DNA of 50,035 nucleotides from an uncultured Vampirovibrio sp. (lineage in GTDB: Bacteria > Cyanobacteriota > Vampirovibrionia > Gastranaerophilales > Gastranaerophilaceae). The notes beneath the pieces were generated by a model. That model was not told where the DNA came from and searched no databases. It saw nothing but the letters and a program-made list of their open reading frames with translations. How positions within the stretch are numbered: position 1 is the stretch's first letter; every line of letters begins with the position of its first letter. Position numbers and translations under genes: made by a program. Shown here one piece after another: positions 1 through 8,684 of this stretch. The stretch covers positions 1 through 50,035 of the forward strand of contig CAJTWU010000016.1 in NCBI GenBank assembly GCA_910579975.1, in the 5' to 3' direction.

Positions 1-1
1 T

Positions 2-862
2 ATCGAAGCATTTGACGATACCATTCAGTTAGCTGCAAAAATGAAAACTTTGTTTAAAATGATATCCAAAATTGAAGGTGGTCTTGATCCAAATGGTAGT
101 ATTAATAGTTGGTCAGGTAATCAATCAAAAACTATGGTTGCTGGAACTACAGGCGCTTACCAAGTAACTGCTAATCTAGATGCTACAATGGATCCAAGTA
201 AAGTAAGTTATAATGCTATAAGCGCACAAGGCGGCAATATAACTATGACCAATACTGCAAAAGGAAAATTCAACTACACAGCACCTAACGCTGCAGGATT
301 TGATACAATTAGAGTTAATGCTTTTTATGATGGTAAATTAATCGGTTCTCAAACTATTACAATCGAAATTGCAGAAGTTGGAGGCTGGGGTAAAGATCCA
401 AGTGAAGGTCATTTAGAAGTATATGGATGCAACGGAACACCTACTGACGGCTCTCAAACTTCAGCTGCCAATTTTGCAGATTTATACTCAAATAATGCCG
501 TTATTCAACTTTATGCGGCAAATAGAAATGGTAGAGATGATAGTACAGCGAAACTACGTCTTGGCTATTTAGTCGATATGATTGTAAACGCTTTAAGTGA
601 TGGCTTGGACAAAGAAAAATTACAAAAAGCTGCAGAAACGGTTAAAAAGAGGTATCAAGACAATATTATTACATATCCAGGTTGTTCAAGTACTAATTTA
701 AATGACTTTAGAAATGTTCTTATTCCCGGGGCACAGAATGATGGACAATCAGGCATTTTATGTAATAGTGGACACAAAAGGAATCATAGAACACGTGGAT
801 GTTCTATGGTTTCATTTAGGCAGCTTGTTGACGATATTCTTGCTGAATATAATAAATTATAA
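2..862 (+). CDS. C-terminal part of a protein with an Ig-like region (5' end outside window)
   Basis: The reading frame is open to the left edge (codons from base 2), so the visible 286 residues are the C-terminal part of a longer protein. The first half is rich in Thr, Asn and Gly and contains a stretch (about residues 65-125) whose pattern, with FNYTAPNAAGFDTIRV followed by a second strand run, looks like a bacterial Ig-like or cadherin-like beta sandwich. The end holds a helical part and four Cys, including a GCSS and a RGCSM segment. Such modules are usual in surface or secreted proteins. I do not recognise the family. A strong terminator follows the stop at once, so this is the last gene of its transcript. 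Confidence 0.6.
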   Translation: MEAFDDTIQLAAKMKTLFKMISKIEGGLDPNGSINSWSGNQSKTMVAGTTGAYQVTANLDATMDPSKVSYNAISAQGGNITMTNTAKGKFNYTAPNAAGFDTIRVNAFYDGKLIGSQTITIEIAEVGGWGKDPSEGHLEVYGCNGTPTDGSQTSAANFADLYSNNAVIQLYAANRNGRDDSTAKLRLGYLVDMIVNALSDGLDKEKLQKAAETVKKRYQDNIITYPGCSSTNLNDFRNVLIPGAQNDGQSGILCNSGHKRNHRTRGCSMVSFRQLVDDILAEYNKL

Positions 863-863
863 C

Positions 864-896
864 AAAAAATGCGGTGATTTTATCACCGCATTTTTT
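864..896 (+). terminator. Rho-independent terminator
   Basis: A perfect 9-bp stem (TGCGGTGAT, 870-878, with 882-890) has a 3-base loop and is extended by A6/T6 flanks. It lies 2 bases after the upstream stop. The A/T symmetry means it could work in both directions, but only the plus strand has a gene entering it. Confidence 0.9.
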
Positions 897-951
897 ATAA
901 ATCCACTAAAAGATTGATGAAAAAATTTAGTAAAAACGATATTCTTATCAT

Positions 952-1185
952 GTGAATACTAAGAACCAATTAAAAAAGCGCATTGCGCAAACTGAATTAC
1001 AAATTAAAAAATTAAACATTCATGCATCTACCTCTGAAATTTGCGAGGATTTGTATAATTCTCTTATTCTTCAAAAAGCTATATTAAAAAAAGAGCTGGA
1101 AGAATTAGATAAAAATCCTTTGCTTGAAAAAATAAAAAAAATAGTTCCGCGTAAAAAAAAGTTAATTTGTGATTATTTTTCGTAG
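952..1185 (+). CDS. Small coiled-coil hypothetical protein (77 aa)
   Basis: The frame is closed by a stop at 931-933, and GTG 952 is the only usual start codon before the conserved-looking body. There is no clear Shine-Dalgarno sequence. The product is Lys/Glu/Leu rich, with a predicted continuous helix over about residues 1-65 (heptad-like spacing of I and L) and a basic tail, PRKKK near residue 67. No family recognised. It lies between a terminator and the promoter of the next operon, so it would need its own promoter, which I do not see clearly. It could be a real small gene or a chance frame. Confidence 0.4.
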   Translation: MNTKNQLKKRIAQTELQIKKLNIHASTSEICEDLYNSLILQKAILKKELEELDKNPLLEKIKKIVPRKKKLICDYFS

Positions 1186-1189
1186 TTTA

Positions 1190-1198
1190 TGATATAAT
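1190..1198 (+). promoter_or_regulatory. Extended -10 promoter of the tkt-ftsEX operon
   Basis: TGATATAAT: TG at 1190-1191 and TATAAT at 1193-1198. No good -35 at 17 bp, which fits an extended -10 promoter. Transcription would begin near 1205, just before the Shine-Dalgarno sequence GAGGGGG at 1208-1214 that precedes ATG 1220. Confidence 0.65.
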
Positions 1199-1219
1199 AT
1201 TCTATTAGAGGGGGTATTA

Positions 1220-2164
1220 ATGCTCACAATAGATTATGATACGAAAAAATCAATCAGAGAAGCATTCGGTAAAGAATTAGTGGAATTAGGCGCAAAACAT
1301 CCAAATATGGTCGTTTTGGATTCTGATGTATCTTGTTCTACTCAAACAAAACAGTTTGCAAAGGCTTATCCAGATAGATTTTTTAATACAGGTATTGCAG
1401 AACAAAATATGATAGCAACTGCTGCTGGTCTTGCTCTTACAGGGAAAATACCTTTTGCAGCGACTTTTGCAGTTTTTGCAACAGGCAGAACTTATGATCA
1501 AATAAGAACTTCTGTGTGTTATCAAAAAGCTAATGTTAAAATTATTGGTACCCATGGCGGTATTACAGTAGGTGAAGACGGAGCAACTCACCAAGCTTTA
1601 GAAGATGTTTCGTTAATGCGCGGTTTGCCTTGCATGACAGTTATTGTACCGGCTGATTGCAATGAATGCGCTCAAGTATTAGATTTTGCAGCAGAGCATG
1701 AAGGTCCTGTATATGTCAGAATTGCAAGAAACAGTCTACCTGATATTTATCCAGAAAATTATAAATTTAATCCTTATAAAGCTGTTTTACTAAAAGAAGG
1801 CAAAGATTTAACAATTATATCTAACGGAGATGTGTTATCAGAAGCGTATAAAGCAGCTGAAATCCTTAGTCAAAAAGGTATTGAAGCTGAAGTAATAAGC
1901 GTTCCTGTTATCAAACCTTTTGATAAAGAAACAATTATTAATAGCATTAAAAAAACAGGATTTGCTATAACTGTTGAAAATCATTCAGTAAACGGCGGGC
2001 TTGGCTCTGCAGTGTGTGAAGCTCTTGCAGAAAATTATCCGGCAAGAGTACTAAGAATAGGTATGAATGATGAATTTGGTCAAAGCGGTACTCCAAGTGA
2101 GTTATTAAAACATTACGGATTGGACTCTGAAAGTATTGCTAATAAAATTATAGGGGTATTATGA
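1220..2164 (+). CDS. Transketolase, C-terminal subunit
   Basis: This 314-residue protein corresponds to the pyrimidine-binding plus C-terminal domains of transketolase (E1-beta-like half). Visible family signatures are the DSDVSCSTQT start, FNTGIAEQNM (about residue 55, holding the Glu that activates thiamine diphosphate), THGGITVGEDGATHQ and the late PSELLKHYGLD. In organisms with split transketolase the N-terminal, thiamine-diphosphate-binding half is a separate gene, usually directly upstream. Here the upstream genes are unrelated, so the partner must be elsewhere. The enzyme moves two-carbon units between sugar phosphates in the non-oxidative pentose phosphate pathway. Its stop overlaps the ftsE start (ATGA), so it is translationally coupled to the cell-division genes. 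A strong GAGGGGG ribosome site precedes the ATG. Confidence 0.9.
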   Translation: MLTIDYDTKKSIREAFGKELVELGAKHPNMVVLDSDVSCSTQTKQFAKAYPDRFFNTGIAEQNMIATAAGLALTGKIPFAATFAVFATGRTYDQIRTSVCYQKANVKIIGTHGGITVGEDGATHQALEDVSLMRGLPCMTVIVPADCNECAQVLDFAAEHEGPVYVRIARNSLPDIYPENYKFNPYKAVLLKEGKDLTIISNGDVLSEAYKAAEILSQKGIEAEVISVPVIKPFDKETIINSIKKTGFAITVENHSVNGGLGSAVCEALAENYPARVLRIGMNDEFGQSGTPSELLKHYGLDSESIANKIIGVL

Positions 2165-2838
2165 TTCAATTAAGATCAGTAACGAAGAAATACAAAAATA
2201 ATTACGCTCTAAAGAACATCAATCTTGATATTCTTAAAGGAGAGTTCGTTTTCATTACAGGCGCTTCCGGTGCCGGTAAATCAACTTTAATGAAAATGCT
2301 TTACAATGAAGAAACTCCAACAACAGGAACCGTCTTAATCGGGGGAATTAATATTGCAAACCTCCCTTCTGATAAGGTTCCTAATCTAAGAAGATGCATG
2401 GGTATTGTATTTCAGGATTATAAATTACTTCAAAACCAAACTGTATATGATAATATTTCATACGTAATCAGAACTCTTGGTATAAGTTCTTCTGAAATTA
2501 AAAACAGAGTTATGGGCGCATTGAAAGTTGTTGGGCTTACCGATAAAGCAAATGCAAAACCTTCTGAATTATCAGGAGGAGAACAGCAAAGGGTTAGTAT
2601 TGCAAGAGCCTTAGTTAATGGGCCTCCTCTACTAATAGCTGATGAGCCGACAGGCAACCTTGACCCTAAAAACTCATTAGAAGTTATGCAAATTTTAGAA
2701 CAGATTAACCAGAGAGGAATTACGGTTATTGTATCGACTCACGACTATACATTGGTAGATAGATTTAGAAAAAGAGTTTTAACCCTTGAAAAAGGTGAAA
2801 TTATAAGAGATATTCAGGCAGGTACTTATGGACAATAA
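2161..2838 (+). CDS. ftsE: Cell division ATP-binding protein FtsE
   Basis: An ABC ATPase of 225 residues. Walker A GASGAGKS is at 34-41, the Q-loop Gln at 85, the signature LSGGEQQR at 137-144 and Walker B with DEPTGNLD at 161-168. The short length and the ftsX gene that follows identify it as FtsE rather than a transport ATPase. FtsEX sits at the inner membrane at mid-cell and couples ATP hydrolysis to activation of peptidoglycan hydrolases during division. Its start overlaps the transketolase stop and its end overlaps the ftsX start by 11 bases. Confidence 0.93.
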   Translation: MIQLRSVTKKYKNNYALKNINLDILKGEFVFITGASGAGKSTLMKMLYNEETPTTGTVLIGGINIANLPSDKVPNLRRCMGIVFQDYKLLQNQTVYDNISYVIRTLGISSSEIKNRVMGALKVVGLTDKANAKPSELSGGEQQRVSIARALVNGPPLLIADEPTGNLDPKNSLEVMQILEQINQRGITVIVSTHDYTLVDRFRKRVLTLEKGEIIRDIQAGTYGQ

Positions 2839-3739
2839 TAGCAGACAGCAGTTAAAAAAGCAGGTTAAAAAGCATATACCTAAGGACTGGCTTTGTGATT
2901 TAAGAATAGCTTACAGAATAGTTATGGAAGCAGTTAATGATTTTAAAAGAACCGGTATTATTAACCTTGTAATTATAACAACAATGGCTGCGATTTTAAC
3001 TATGTTTGGTGTGTTATTCAGATTTACTCTATCTTTATCAAGTTTTGCACACGAGTTAGGAAGTGTACTTGAGATTTCTGTTTATTTGAGAAGTAATGCT
3101 CAAGTTTCCGTTGTAAAAGATAGAGTTAAAGAAGTTAAGCACGTTACTAATGTTAAACTTATTCCTAAAGACGAGTCTTGGAAAGGACTTAAGGATGAAT
3201 TAGGGTTACAAAATATCGCAAATCCTTTGCCTGATACATTAAGAGTACGTGTTGATAAACCTGAAAATATTACAGCCGTATTCAACGAAATTAAGCCTAT
3301 TTCAGGAGTTGAAGATATGGGGTATGCAAAAGAACTTGCAAAGAAAATCCAATTCTTAACTCATGTTGTTAATACAACAATGATTTTTGTTATTCTGATT
3401 TCGGCGGCATTAACTATAACTATTATTAATAACACAATACAGCTCGTAATTCAGTCCAGAAAAGAAGAAATCGAAATTATGAGATTAATGGGTGTTTCTA
3501 ATTGGTATATTAAAACTCCACTTATAATGCAAGGCGCTTTTTATGGATTTATATCTTCTATTATTGCAGTTCTTCCTTTAAACTGGGTGCAAGGATGTTT
3601 AGCAAATATGCATAAGTTCTTTTTGGTTCCAATGCCTGTTTATGCTCAAAATATTGTAATAATTACATTATTATTAATAGGTACGGCATTTGGAGCCGGA
3701 GGTAGTTTTTTATCTATAAAGAAACACTTACAAGTATAG
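2828..3739 (+). CDS. ftsX: Cell division permease-like protein FtsX
   Basis: A 303-residue membrane protein with the FtsX plan: a cytoplasmic basic N-terminus, TM1 at about 40-65, an extracytoplasmic domain (about 70-175, with the typical EISVYLRSNAQVSVVKDRVKEV start), then three TM segments near 180-200, 230-255 and 270-295. The cytoplasmic loop holds SRKEEIEIMRLMGVSNWYI, the conserved FtsX contact to FtsE. It works with FtsE in the divisome. No peptidoglycan hydrolase gene is next to it; the following gene is an HDOD protein. Confidence 0.93.
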   Translation: MDNNSRQQLKKQVKKHIPKDWLCDLRIAYRIVMEAVNDFKRTGIINLVIITTMAAILTMFGVLFRFTLSLSSFAHELGSVLEISVYLRSNAQVSVVKDRVKEVKHVTNVKLIPKDESWKGLKDELGLQNIANPLPDTLRVRVDKPENITAVFNEIKPISGVEDMGYAKELAKKIQFLTHVVNTTMIFVILISAALTITIINNTIQLVIQSRKEEIEIMRLMGVSNWYIKTPLIMQGAFYGFISSIIAVLPLNWVQGCLANMHKFFLVPMPVYAQNIVIITLLLIGTAFGAGGSFLSIKKHLQV

Positions 3740-3757
3740 TATGAAGGGATTTTACAA

Positions 3758-4555
3758 ATGGATAAAACAATTGAATTAGTTAATGCTATTAAAGATATTC
3801 AGGCTATGCCTACAGTAATCGTGAAAGTTCTAAACTTAATGAAAAAACCTACTGTAAGTATGAAAGAGCTTAGTGATATTGTTATGTATGACCAATCACT
3901 AACAATCAAGCTTTTAGCTCTTGTAAATTCAGCATATTACGGTTTCTCGCAACAAATCAGCTCTTTAAATATAGCACTTTCTCTTTTAGGAATGGTTAAA
4001 GTTAAAAACATTATTGTTGCGGTAGCAATGAAACCAATGATGTCAAACTTTGCTGATAAAGAACTTTGGAAACATGCAATCAGAGTTGCAGCGGGATGTG
4101 AATATCTTGCAAAATTAACTAAAATTATGGATGCTGATGAAGCATTTATAGCAGGGTTCATTCATGACGTTGGTAAAATTGTTTTACAAATGACGGATGC
4201 TAAATTGTACGCAAAAGTAGTTAGTGCAAGCAATGCCGGCGTTGATATATTAGATGCTGAGAAAAAATATTTTGATTCTGATCACGTTAAAACAGGCTCA
4301 TTATTAGCAAAGAGATGGCAATTGCCAATTTTGCTGGCAAATATTATTTCTTATCACCATAATCCGGCATTGTCATCAATTCCTGTTCCATGCAATTTAG
4401 TCTGCTGCGTAGACAAACTAATGCAAGAAAATTTAAACCCTAGTTTATTAGATAAAGATTTCTTAAAAACTATGGGAATTGATCTGGAAGATGTTGAAGA
4501 ATTAAGACAAGCAATCTGGCAAAAAGCAGATTTAATGATTTCAGAGTTAGCTTAG
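3758..4555 (+). CDS. HDOD domain protein
   Basis: 265 residues, with an HDOD domain over about 10-210 (AMPTVIVKVLNLMKKPTVSMKELSDIV, DQSLTIKLLALVNSAYYGF, then FIHDVGKIVL and SYHHNP). HDOD domains are HD-fold relatives that mostly serve as signalling adaptors. Here HD (in FIHDVGK) and HH are still present, so a metal site cannot be excluded. It lies 18 bases after ftsX and 12 bases before a receiver/degenerate GGDEF gene, which suggests a signalling role. The exact partner is unknown. Confidence 0.85.
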   Translation: MDKTIELVNAIKDIQAMPTVIVKVLNLMKKPTVSMKELSDIVMYDQSLTIKLLALVNSAYYGFSQQISSLNIALSLLGMVKVKNIIVAVAMKPMMSNFADKELWKHAIRVAAGCEYLAKLTKIMDADEAFIAGFIHDVGKIVLQMTDAKLYAKVVSASNAGVDILDAEKKYFDSDHVKTGSLLAKRWQLPILLANIISYHHNPALSSIPVPCNLVCCVDKLMQENLNPSLLDKDFLKTMGIDLEDVEELRQAIWQKADLMISELA

Positions 4556-4567
4556 GATTATAGTTTT

Positions 4568-5758
4568 ATGGCCGGTAGAATAGTTCTAATCTCTAATGAT
4601 TCTAATTTCTTTGAATACATTAGACAAAAATTGGAAGCTAGAAAGAGTGATGAATTATTTACATTTTCATTTGACAATGTTCCAGAAAAACTACAATTAA
4701 TTGATACTTCTGTATTAATTGTCAACAGCGAAAATGCTGAAGATAAAACTTTGGATTTATTAAAACTATTACGGGGAACACCTGTAATAGTTTTTGCTTA
4801 CAATGAAGATGAAGTCTTTAGAAGAAAGTGTTATCGTTCAGGCATGTTTGATTTTATGACAATATTAACTCCTGATGCTGAATTTCGCGCTAGAATTATT
4901 CCGGCACTTACAGTTTCGTCCATATTAGAAAAAAACAAACAATATAGAGAAATTTTAGTCAATGATAATTATATTTCAAAAAACAATGAAGTATTTTTAA
5001 ACTACGGGTATATTATTGACAAAGAGCTCGAAGTTATTAACAGCGGGAAGAAGAATGCTGTTTTTGCTGCAATTGCACCAAATGATAAAACAAAATTTAT
5101 GCTAACAGCAAATATGATTGAAACAGTTATTTTAGATAATATTAGAAGAAATGATATTTTAATGAGTTATGCTCCTAATAAATATTTTCTTTTAATGTAC
5201 GATACAAATATAAAATCGGTAGAAACACTATGGGAAAAAATTAGCAAAAATTTCCCTCAAAAAATATATGCCGGATTTGTAAATATTTCAAACCAGAAAC
5301 GCCAGCAATTGGTAAATGAAGCGCTAAATAAACTTCATAGTGCTATTAATAATGATAAAAATATCCCCTTAGCTAACACTATTAATAGTATCGAGTCTTA
5401 CACTAATTTTAAGTTATTCAGACAAGAATTCAGCAAAAAGTTTGAACAAATTATTACACCAGTTTTTTATCAAATACAACAAAAATATTCAGGAAAATTT
5501 GCGGGAATATCTTTGCAGCAAGAAATCTCAGACGGGCTTGGAGTTTTTTATATCAAGGATAAAGTATCTTCTTGCAGTTTTAGAATTACAACTCCGGGGT
5601 ATTCAAAAATTAATATTGACATAACTTTTCAAAGAACTTCATCAAATATTGATGCCAAAAGAATTACATTAGAGCCTGATGAATTTGAAGCAGGAATGCT
5701 TGAAGATTTATTAGAACAGTTTATTTTAGAATATAAAAGAGGAGCCAATTATGACTAG
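4568..5758 (+). CDS. Receiver-like protein with degenerate GGDEF domain
   Basis: 396 residues. Residues 1-115 look like a receiver domain: IVLISND at the start, then LIVNSENAE where the phospho-acceptor Asp would be, and PVIVFAYNEDE. The Asp position reads as Asn/Ser, so phosphorylation is doubtful. Residues about 155-260 resemble a GGDEF domain (VILDNIRRNDILMSYAPNKYFLLMYDTN), but the GGDEF loop reads APNKY, so diguanylate cyclase activity is not expected. The last 120 residues are unassigned. It probably acts as a sensor or scaffold. The neighbours (HDOD before, HD-GYP downstream) fit a nucleotide-signalling role. The domain call rests on pattern recognition only. Confidence 0.6.
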   Translation: MAGRIVLISNDSNFFEYIRQKLEARKSDELFTFSFDNVPEKLQLIDTSVLIVNSENAEDKTLDLLKLLRGTPVIVFAYNEDEVFRRKCYRSGMFDFMTILTPDAEFRARIIPALTVSSILEKNKQYREILVNDNYISKNNEVFLNYGYIIDKELEVINSGKKNAVFAAIAPNDKTKFMLTANMIETVILDNIRRNDILMSYAPNKYFLLMYDTNIKSVETLWEKISKNFPQKIYAGFVNISNQKRQQLVNEALNKLHSAINNDKNIPLANTINSIESYTNFKLFRQEFSKKFEQIITPVFYQIQQKYSGKFAGISLQQEISDGLGVFYIKDKVSSCSFRITTPGYSKINIDITFQRTSSNIDAKRITLEPDEFEAGMLEDLLEQFILEYKRGANYD

Positions 5759-6260
5759 CATGTTAATTATTGATATACAAGAAAAATTATTAAATGCGGT
5801 TTTTAATACATATAACGTTAGAACGAATTCTGAAATTTTGGCTAAAGCAGCAGAACTATTAGAATTACCTGTTTTTATTACAGAGCAATATCCTAAAGGA
5901 CTTGGCTCAACAGTAATACCTGTAATTGGCAAAGTTTATGAAAAAACAGCTTTTAATGCTATTGAAGACATTAAACTTTTACAAGATTTAAAAAACAGTT
6001 CAAATAAAAAAGTAATAGTATTTGGAATTGAGACTCATATATGCGTACATCAAACAGTAACCGGTTTGATTGAGAACGGTTTTGAAGTTACAGTTATTTC
6101 TGATGCTTGCGGCAGCAGATTTCAGGAGCATTATGAGGCGGGTTTAGAATGTATGAAAGCAAACGGTGCACAAATAAAGCCGACTGAAATGGTTTTATTT
6201 GAATTATTAAAGAGTTCAAAACATCCTAAATTTAAAGAAATACAGAGTTTAATCAAATAG
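5751..6260 (+). CDS. Isochorismatase-family cysteine hydrolase
   Basis: 169 residues of the isochorismatase-like fold. The catalytic triad can be placed as Asp8 (LIIDIQ), Lys65 (YEKTAFNA) and Cys98 (GIETHICVHQT). The GIETHxCV motif is a hallmark of the family. Members hydrolyse small amides or vinyl ethers such as nicotinamide or isochorismate. The substrate here cannot be told. It begins 8 bases before the end of the previous gene and ends tail to tail with the glycosyltransferase, overlapping it by 12 bases. Confidence 0.85.
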   Translation: MTSMLIIDIQEKLLNAVFNTYNVRTNSEILAKAAELLELPVFITEQYPKGLGSTVIPVIGKVYEKTAFNAIEDIKLLQDLKNSSNKKVIVFGIETHICVHQTVTGLIENGFEVTVISDACGSRFQEHYEAGLECMKANGAQIKPTEMVLFELLKSSKHPKFKEIQSLIK

Positions 6261-6932
6261 TCTGAATTTGATTAATGCGAAGATAGCCTGAACACCGTCT
6301 TTCCATCCGATTTTTTTACCTTCGTCATTAGTTCTCGCATTATATGATATTGGAAGCTCATGGAAACGAACATGTTTTTTTAGAACTTTTGCTGTAATCT
6401 CTGGTTCAAAATCAAAACGATTTGATTTAATTTCTACATCTTTTATGACTTCAGCTTTAAATGCTTTATAGCAAGTTTCCATGTCAGTAAGTTTTGTACC
6501 AAAAAGAATTTGTGTCATAAGTGTCAGAGTTTTGTTGGCAATAAAACTTAAAAATAAAAAATTACCTTTATTACGTTTATCTGCGAAACGCGAACCATAA
6601 ACAACATCAGACTCGCCGTTTTTGATATGCTCAACCAGAGGAATATAGTCTTCAGGATTATATTCTAAATCAGCATCCTGTATAATTATAATATCTCCGG
6701 TTGCTTCTTTTAAACCTGTTCTAAGAGCAGCGCCTTTACCCTGATTAACTTCATGATAAAGAATTTTATGTGAAATCTGAGAATATAATTCCTTTGTTCC
6801 ATCTGTTGAAAAATCATCAACGAGTATAATTTCTTTTTCTAAACCAAAGTCAACAGCTTCTACTCGTTTTAATAGTTCCAACAAAGATTTTTTTTCATTA
6901 TAAACAGGTATTAAAATTGAAATCTTTTCCAT
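6249..6932 (-). CDS. Family 2 glycosyltransferase
   Basis: 227 residues with a GT-A fold of the dolichol-phosphate mannose synthase type. ISILIPVYNEKKSL is at the start, EIILVDDFSTDGT near residue 35, NQGKGAALRTGL near 64 and the metal-binding DADLEY near 86. There is no transmembrane tail, so it is likely a soluble or peripheral enzyme that loads a sugar onto a polyprenyl phosphate. The membrane GT-C protein at 17442-18959 could use such a product, but this is inference. It is transcribed away from the HD-GYP gene, and the two starts share a palindromic promoter region. Confidence 0.85.
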   Translation of the reverse strand: MEKISILIPVYNEKKSLLELLKRVEAVDFGLEKEIILVDDFSTDGTKELYSQISHKILYHEVNQGKGAALRTGLKEATGDIIIIQDADLEYNPEDYIPLVEHIKNGESDVVYGSRFADKRNKGNFLFLSFIANKTLTLMTQILFGTKLTDMETCYKAFKAEVIKDVEIKSNRFDFEPEITAKVLKKHVRFHELPISYNARTNDEGKKIGWKDGVQAIFALIKFRLFD

Positions 6933-6945
6933 TATATTCTCCCCT

Positions 6946-6985
6946 AAACGGTTGCCGTTTTCGCCATTTTGTTATATTATATAAT
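6946..6985. promoter_or_regulatory. Divergent promoter region with palindrome
   Basis: The sequence AAACGG-TTG-CCGTTT (6946-6960) is a perfect inverted repeat. Next to it the plus strand has an extended -10, TGTTATATT (6970-6978), and a TATAAT at 6980-6985. The minus strand has TATAAT at 6981-6976. The -10 boxes of the two directions overlap, so polymerase can occupy only one at a time. The palindrome lies in the leader of the glycosyltransferase transcript and upstream of the HD-GYP promoter, and could be an operator. Confidence 0.55.
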
Positions 6986-7013
6986 AAAACATTAAATTTG
7001 TAGAGAGGGTTTA

Positions 7014-8684
7014 ATGGGTCTGGAAAATTTTATATATGAATCCACGGAAGAGATTGTTAATGGTAAGTATGAAGAAGCTAAGGATCGTATAATTAAACAT
7101 AAAGATATCTATCATGATGATACAGCGATTTGTTTTAGTTTACTTGCACTGGGAGCTTACAGAACCAAACATTTCAACGATTATTATCAGTTTATGAATG
7201 ATGCTCAATTTCTTACGGAGCAATCAAGAGATTGTATTACCAATATTTTGCACGAAATAATTTTAGGATATATAAATTTTACAGAAAAAAACAGCTCTCT
7301 TTATTCAATTAATTATAATAAAGCAAGGAAATTTGCTATAAAAAATCAAAAAACCGCATTTTTTGAAAAACTAACATCAATGCTACAATGTCCTCCAATT
7401 ACTCATCTTAGTACCCATGCTCAAGTTAAAGACCCGCTTATTGCACTGGTAAAAATTGGTCAGGCTGTAGCTGTAGAAAAAAATATTGATAATTTAATCA
7501 AAAATATAGCAGAAGAAACCAAAACTGCTTTGAACGCTGATAGATGTACTGTTTATCTTTATGATAGAGAGAAAAACGAGTTATATTCTAAAGTTGCAAC
7601 AGGCATAGAAGGCTTTAAAGAGCTAAGAATACCGGCAAATAAAGGTCTAGCCGGTCATGTGGCTCAAACCGGTGAAACGATTAATATTAAAGATGCTTAT
7701 AAAGACAAGCGTTTTAATCCTGAAGTTGATAAAAAAACCGGTTATAAAACAAAAACAATTCTTTGTATGCCTATTAAAAACTTTAATCAGGAAATTATCG
7801 GTGTTTTTCAGGTTCTTAACAAGTTTGATGAAACATTTACAATTGATGATGAAGATTTGCTTATTGCAATTTCATCCAGTGCCGGTATTTCATTAGAAAA
7901 TGCCCAGTTATTTGAAAAACAAAACAAACTTCTTGAAGAACAGAAAATTATTTTTGATAGTTTTATTGAAACATTAGCTTCATCTATTGATGCACGTGAT
8001 AAGATTACTTCCGGTCATTCATCAAGAGTTAAAATGTATGCAACGCTTATTGCACAAGAATTTGGAATGGAAAAGAATGACATCTATATATTAGAAAAAG
8101 CTGCTGCTTTGCATGATATTGGAAAAATCGGGATAAGAGATTCTGTACTCCAGAAAGAAGGGAAATTAACTCCTGAAGAGTATAAGCATATTCAGGAGCA
8201 TGTAGAAATAACACACCATATTTTAGAAAAAATCCATATGTCTGAAGATTTTCAACAGATAACAGATATAGCCTGCTCGCATCATGAAAAATTTGATGGT
8301 TCAGGTTATTATAGGGGGTTAAAAGGAGAAGATATTCCTTTTGGTGGTAGAATTCTCGCAGTATCAGATGTTTTTGATGCAATCACTTCTAAAAGACATT
8401 ACCGTGACAAAATGCCGATTGAGAAAGTAATTGATATTATTATGAACGGTTCCGGTTCACATTTTGATCCGCTTGTTGTTGAAAAATTCCTTGCTATTAA
8501 ACTTAGTGCAATTGTAGAAGTATTTTTAACCGAAAACTTTATGATATTGGACAATGAAGATAGAAAAACATTAGAAAAATACAATCTGCTTGATTTATAT
8601 TACTCAATTATTAATAATTGCAGCAACATGCTCTTGCAAGTCTTTAACAAATATTATGTAGGTATTGATTTAGAAAATGAATAA
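7014..8684 (+). CDS. GAF and HD-GYP domain protein (c-di-GMP phosphodiesterase type)
   Basis: 556 residues. The N-terminal 130 are helical and TPR-like. A GAF domain covers about 150-300 (DNLIKNIAEETKTALNADRC, LAGHVAQTGE, LCMPIKN, GVFQVLNK). An HD-GYP domain covers about 325-500, with the metal-binding HD at 367-368 in HDIGKIG, HHE at 423-425 and the signature loop near 431-435. The family GYP triad reads GYY here (Pro replaced by Tyr433), while the HD and HHE ligands are intact. HD-GYP proteins degrade cyclic di-GMP, and GAF domains sense small ligands. The Shine-Dalgarno sequence GAGAGGG precedes the ATG. The next gene starts 8 bases before its stop. Confidence 0.88.
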   Translation: MGLENFIYESTEEIVNGKYEEAKDRIIKHKDIYHDDTAICFSLLALGAYRTKHFNDYYQFMNDAQFLTEQSRDCITNILHEIILGYINFTEKNSSLYSINYNKARKFAIKNQKTAFFEKLTSMLQCPPITHLSTHAQVKDPLIALVKIGQAVAVEKNIDNLIKNIAEETKTALNADRCTVYLYDREKNELYSKVATGIEGFKELRIPANKGLAGHVAQTGETINIKDAYKDKRFNPEVDKKTGYKTKTILCMPIKNFNQEIIGVFQVLNKFDETFTIDDEDLLIAISSSAGISLENAQLFEKQNKLLEEQKIIFDSFIETLASSIDARDKITSGHSSRVKMYATLIAQEFGMEKNDIYILEKAAALHDIGKIGIRDSVLQKEGKLTPEEYKHIQEHVEITHHILEKIHMSEDFQQITDIACSHHEKFDGSGYYRGLKGEDIPFGGRILAVSDVFDAITSKRHYRDKMPIEKVIDIIMNGSGSHFDPLVVEKFLAIKLSAIVEVFLTENFMILDNEDRKTLEKYNLLDLYYSIINNCSNMLLQVFNKYYVGIDLENE

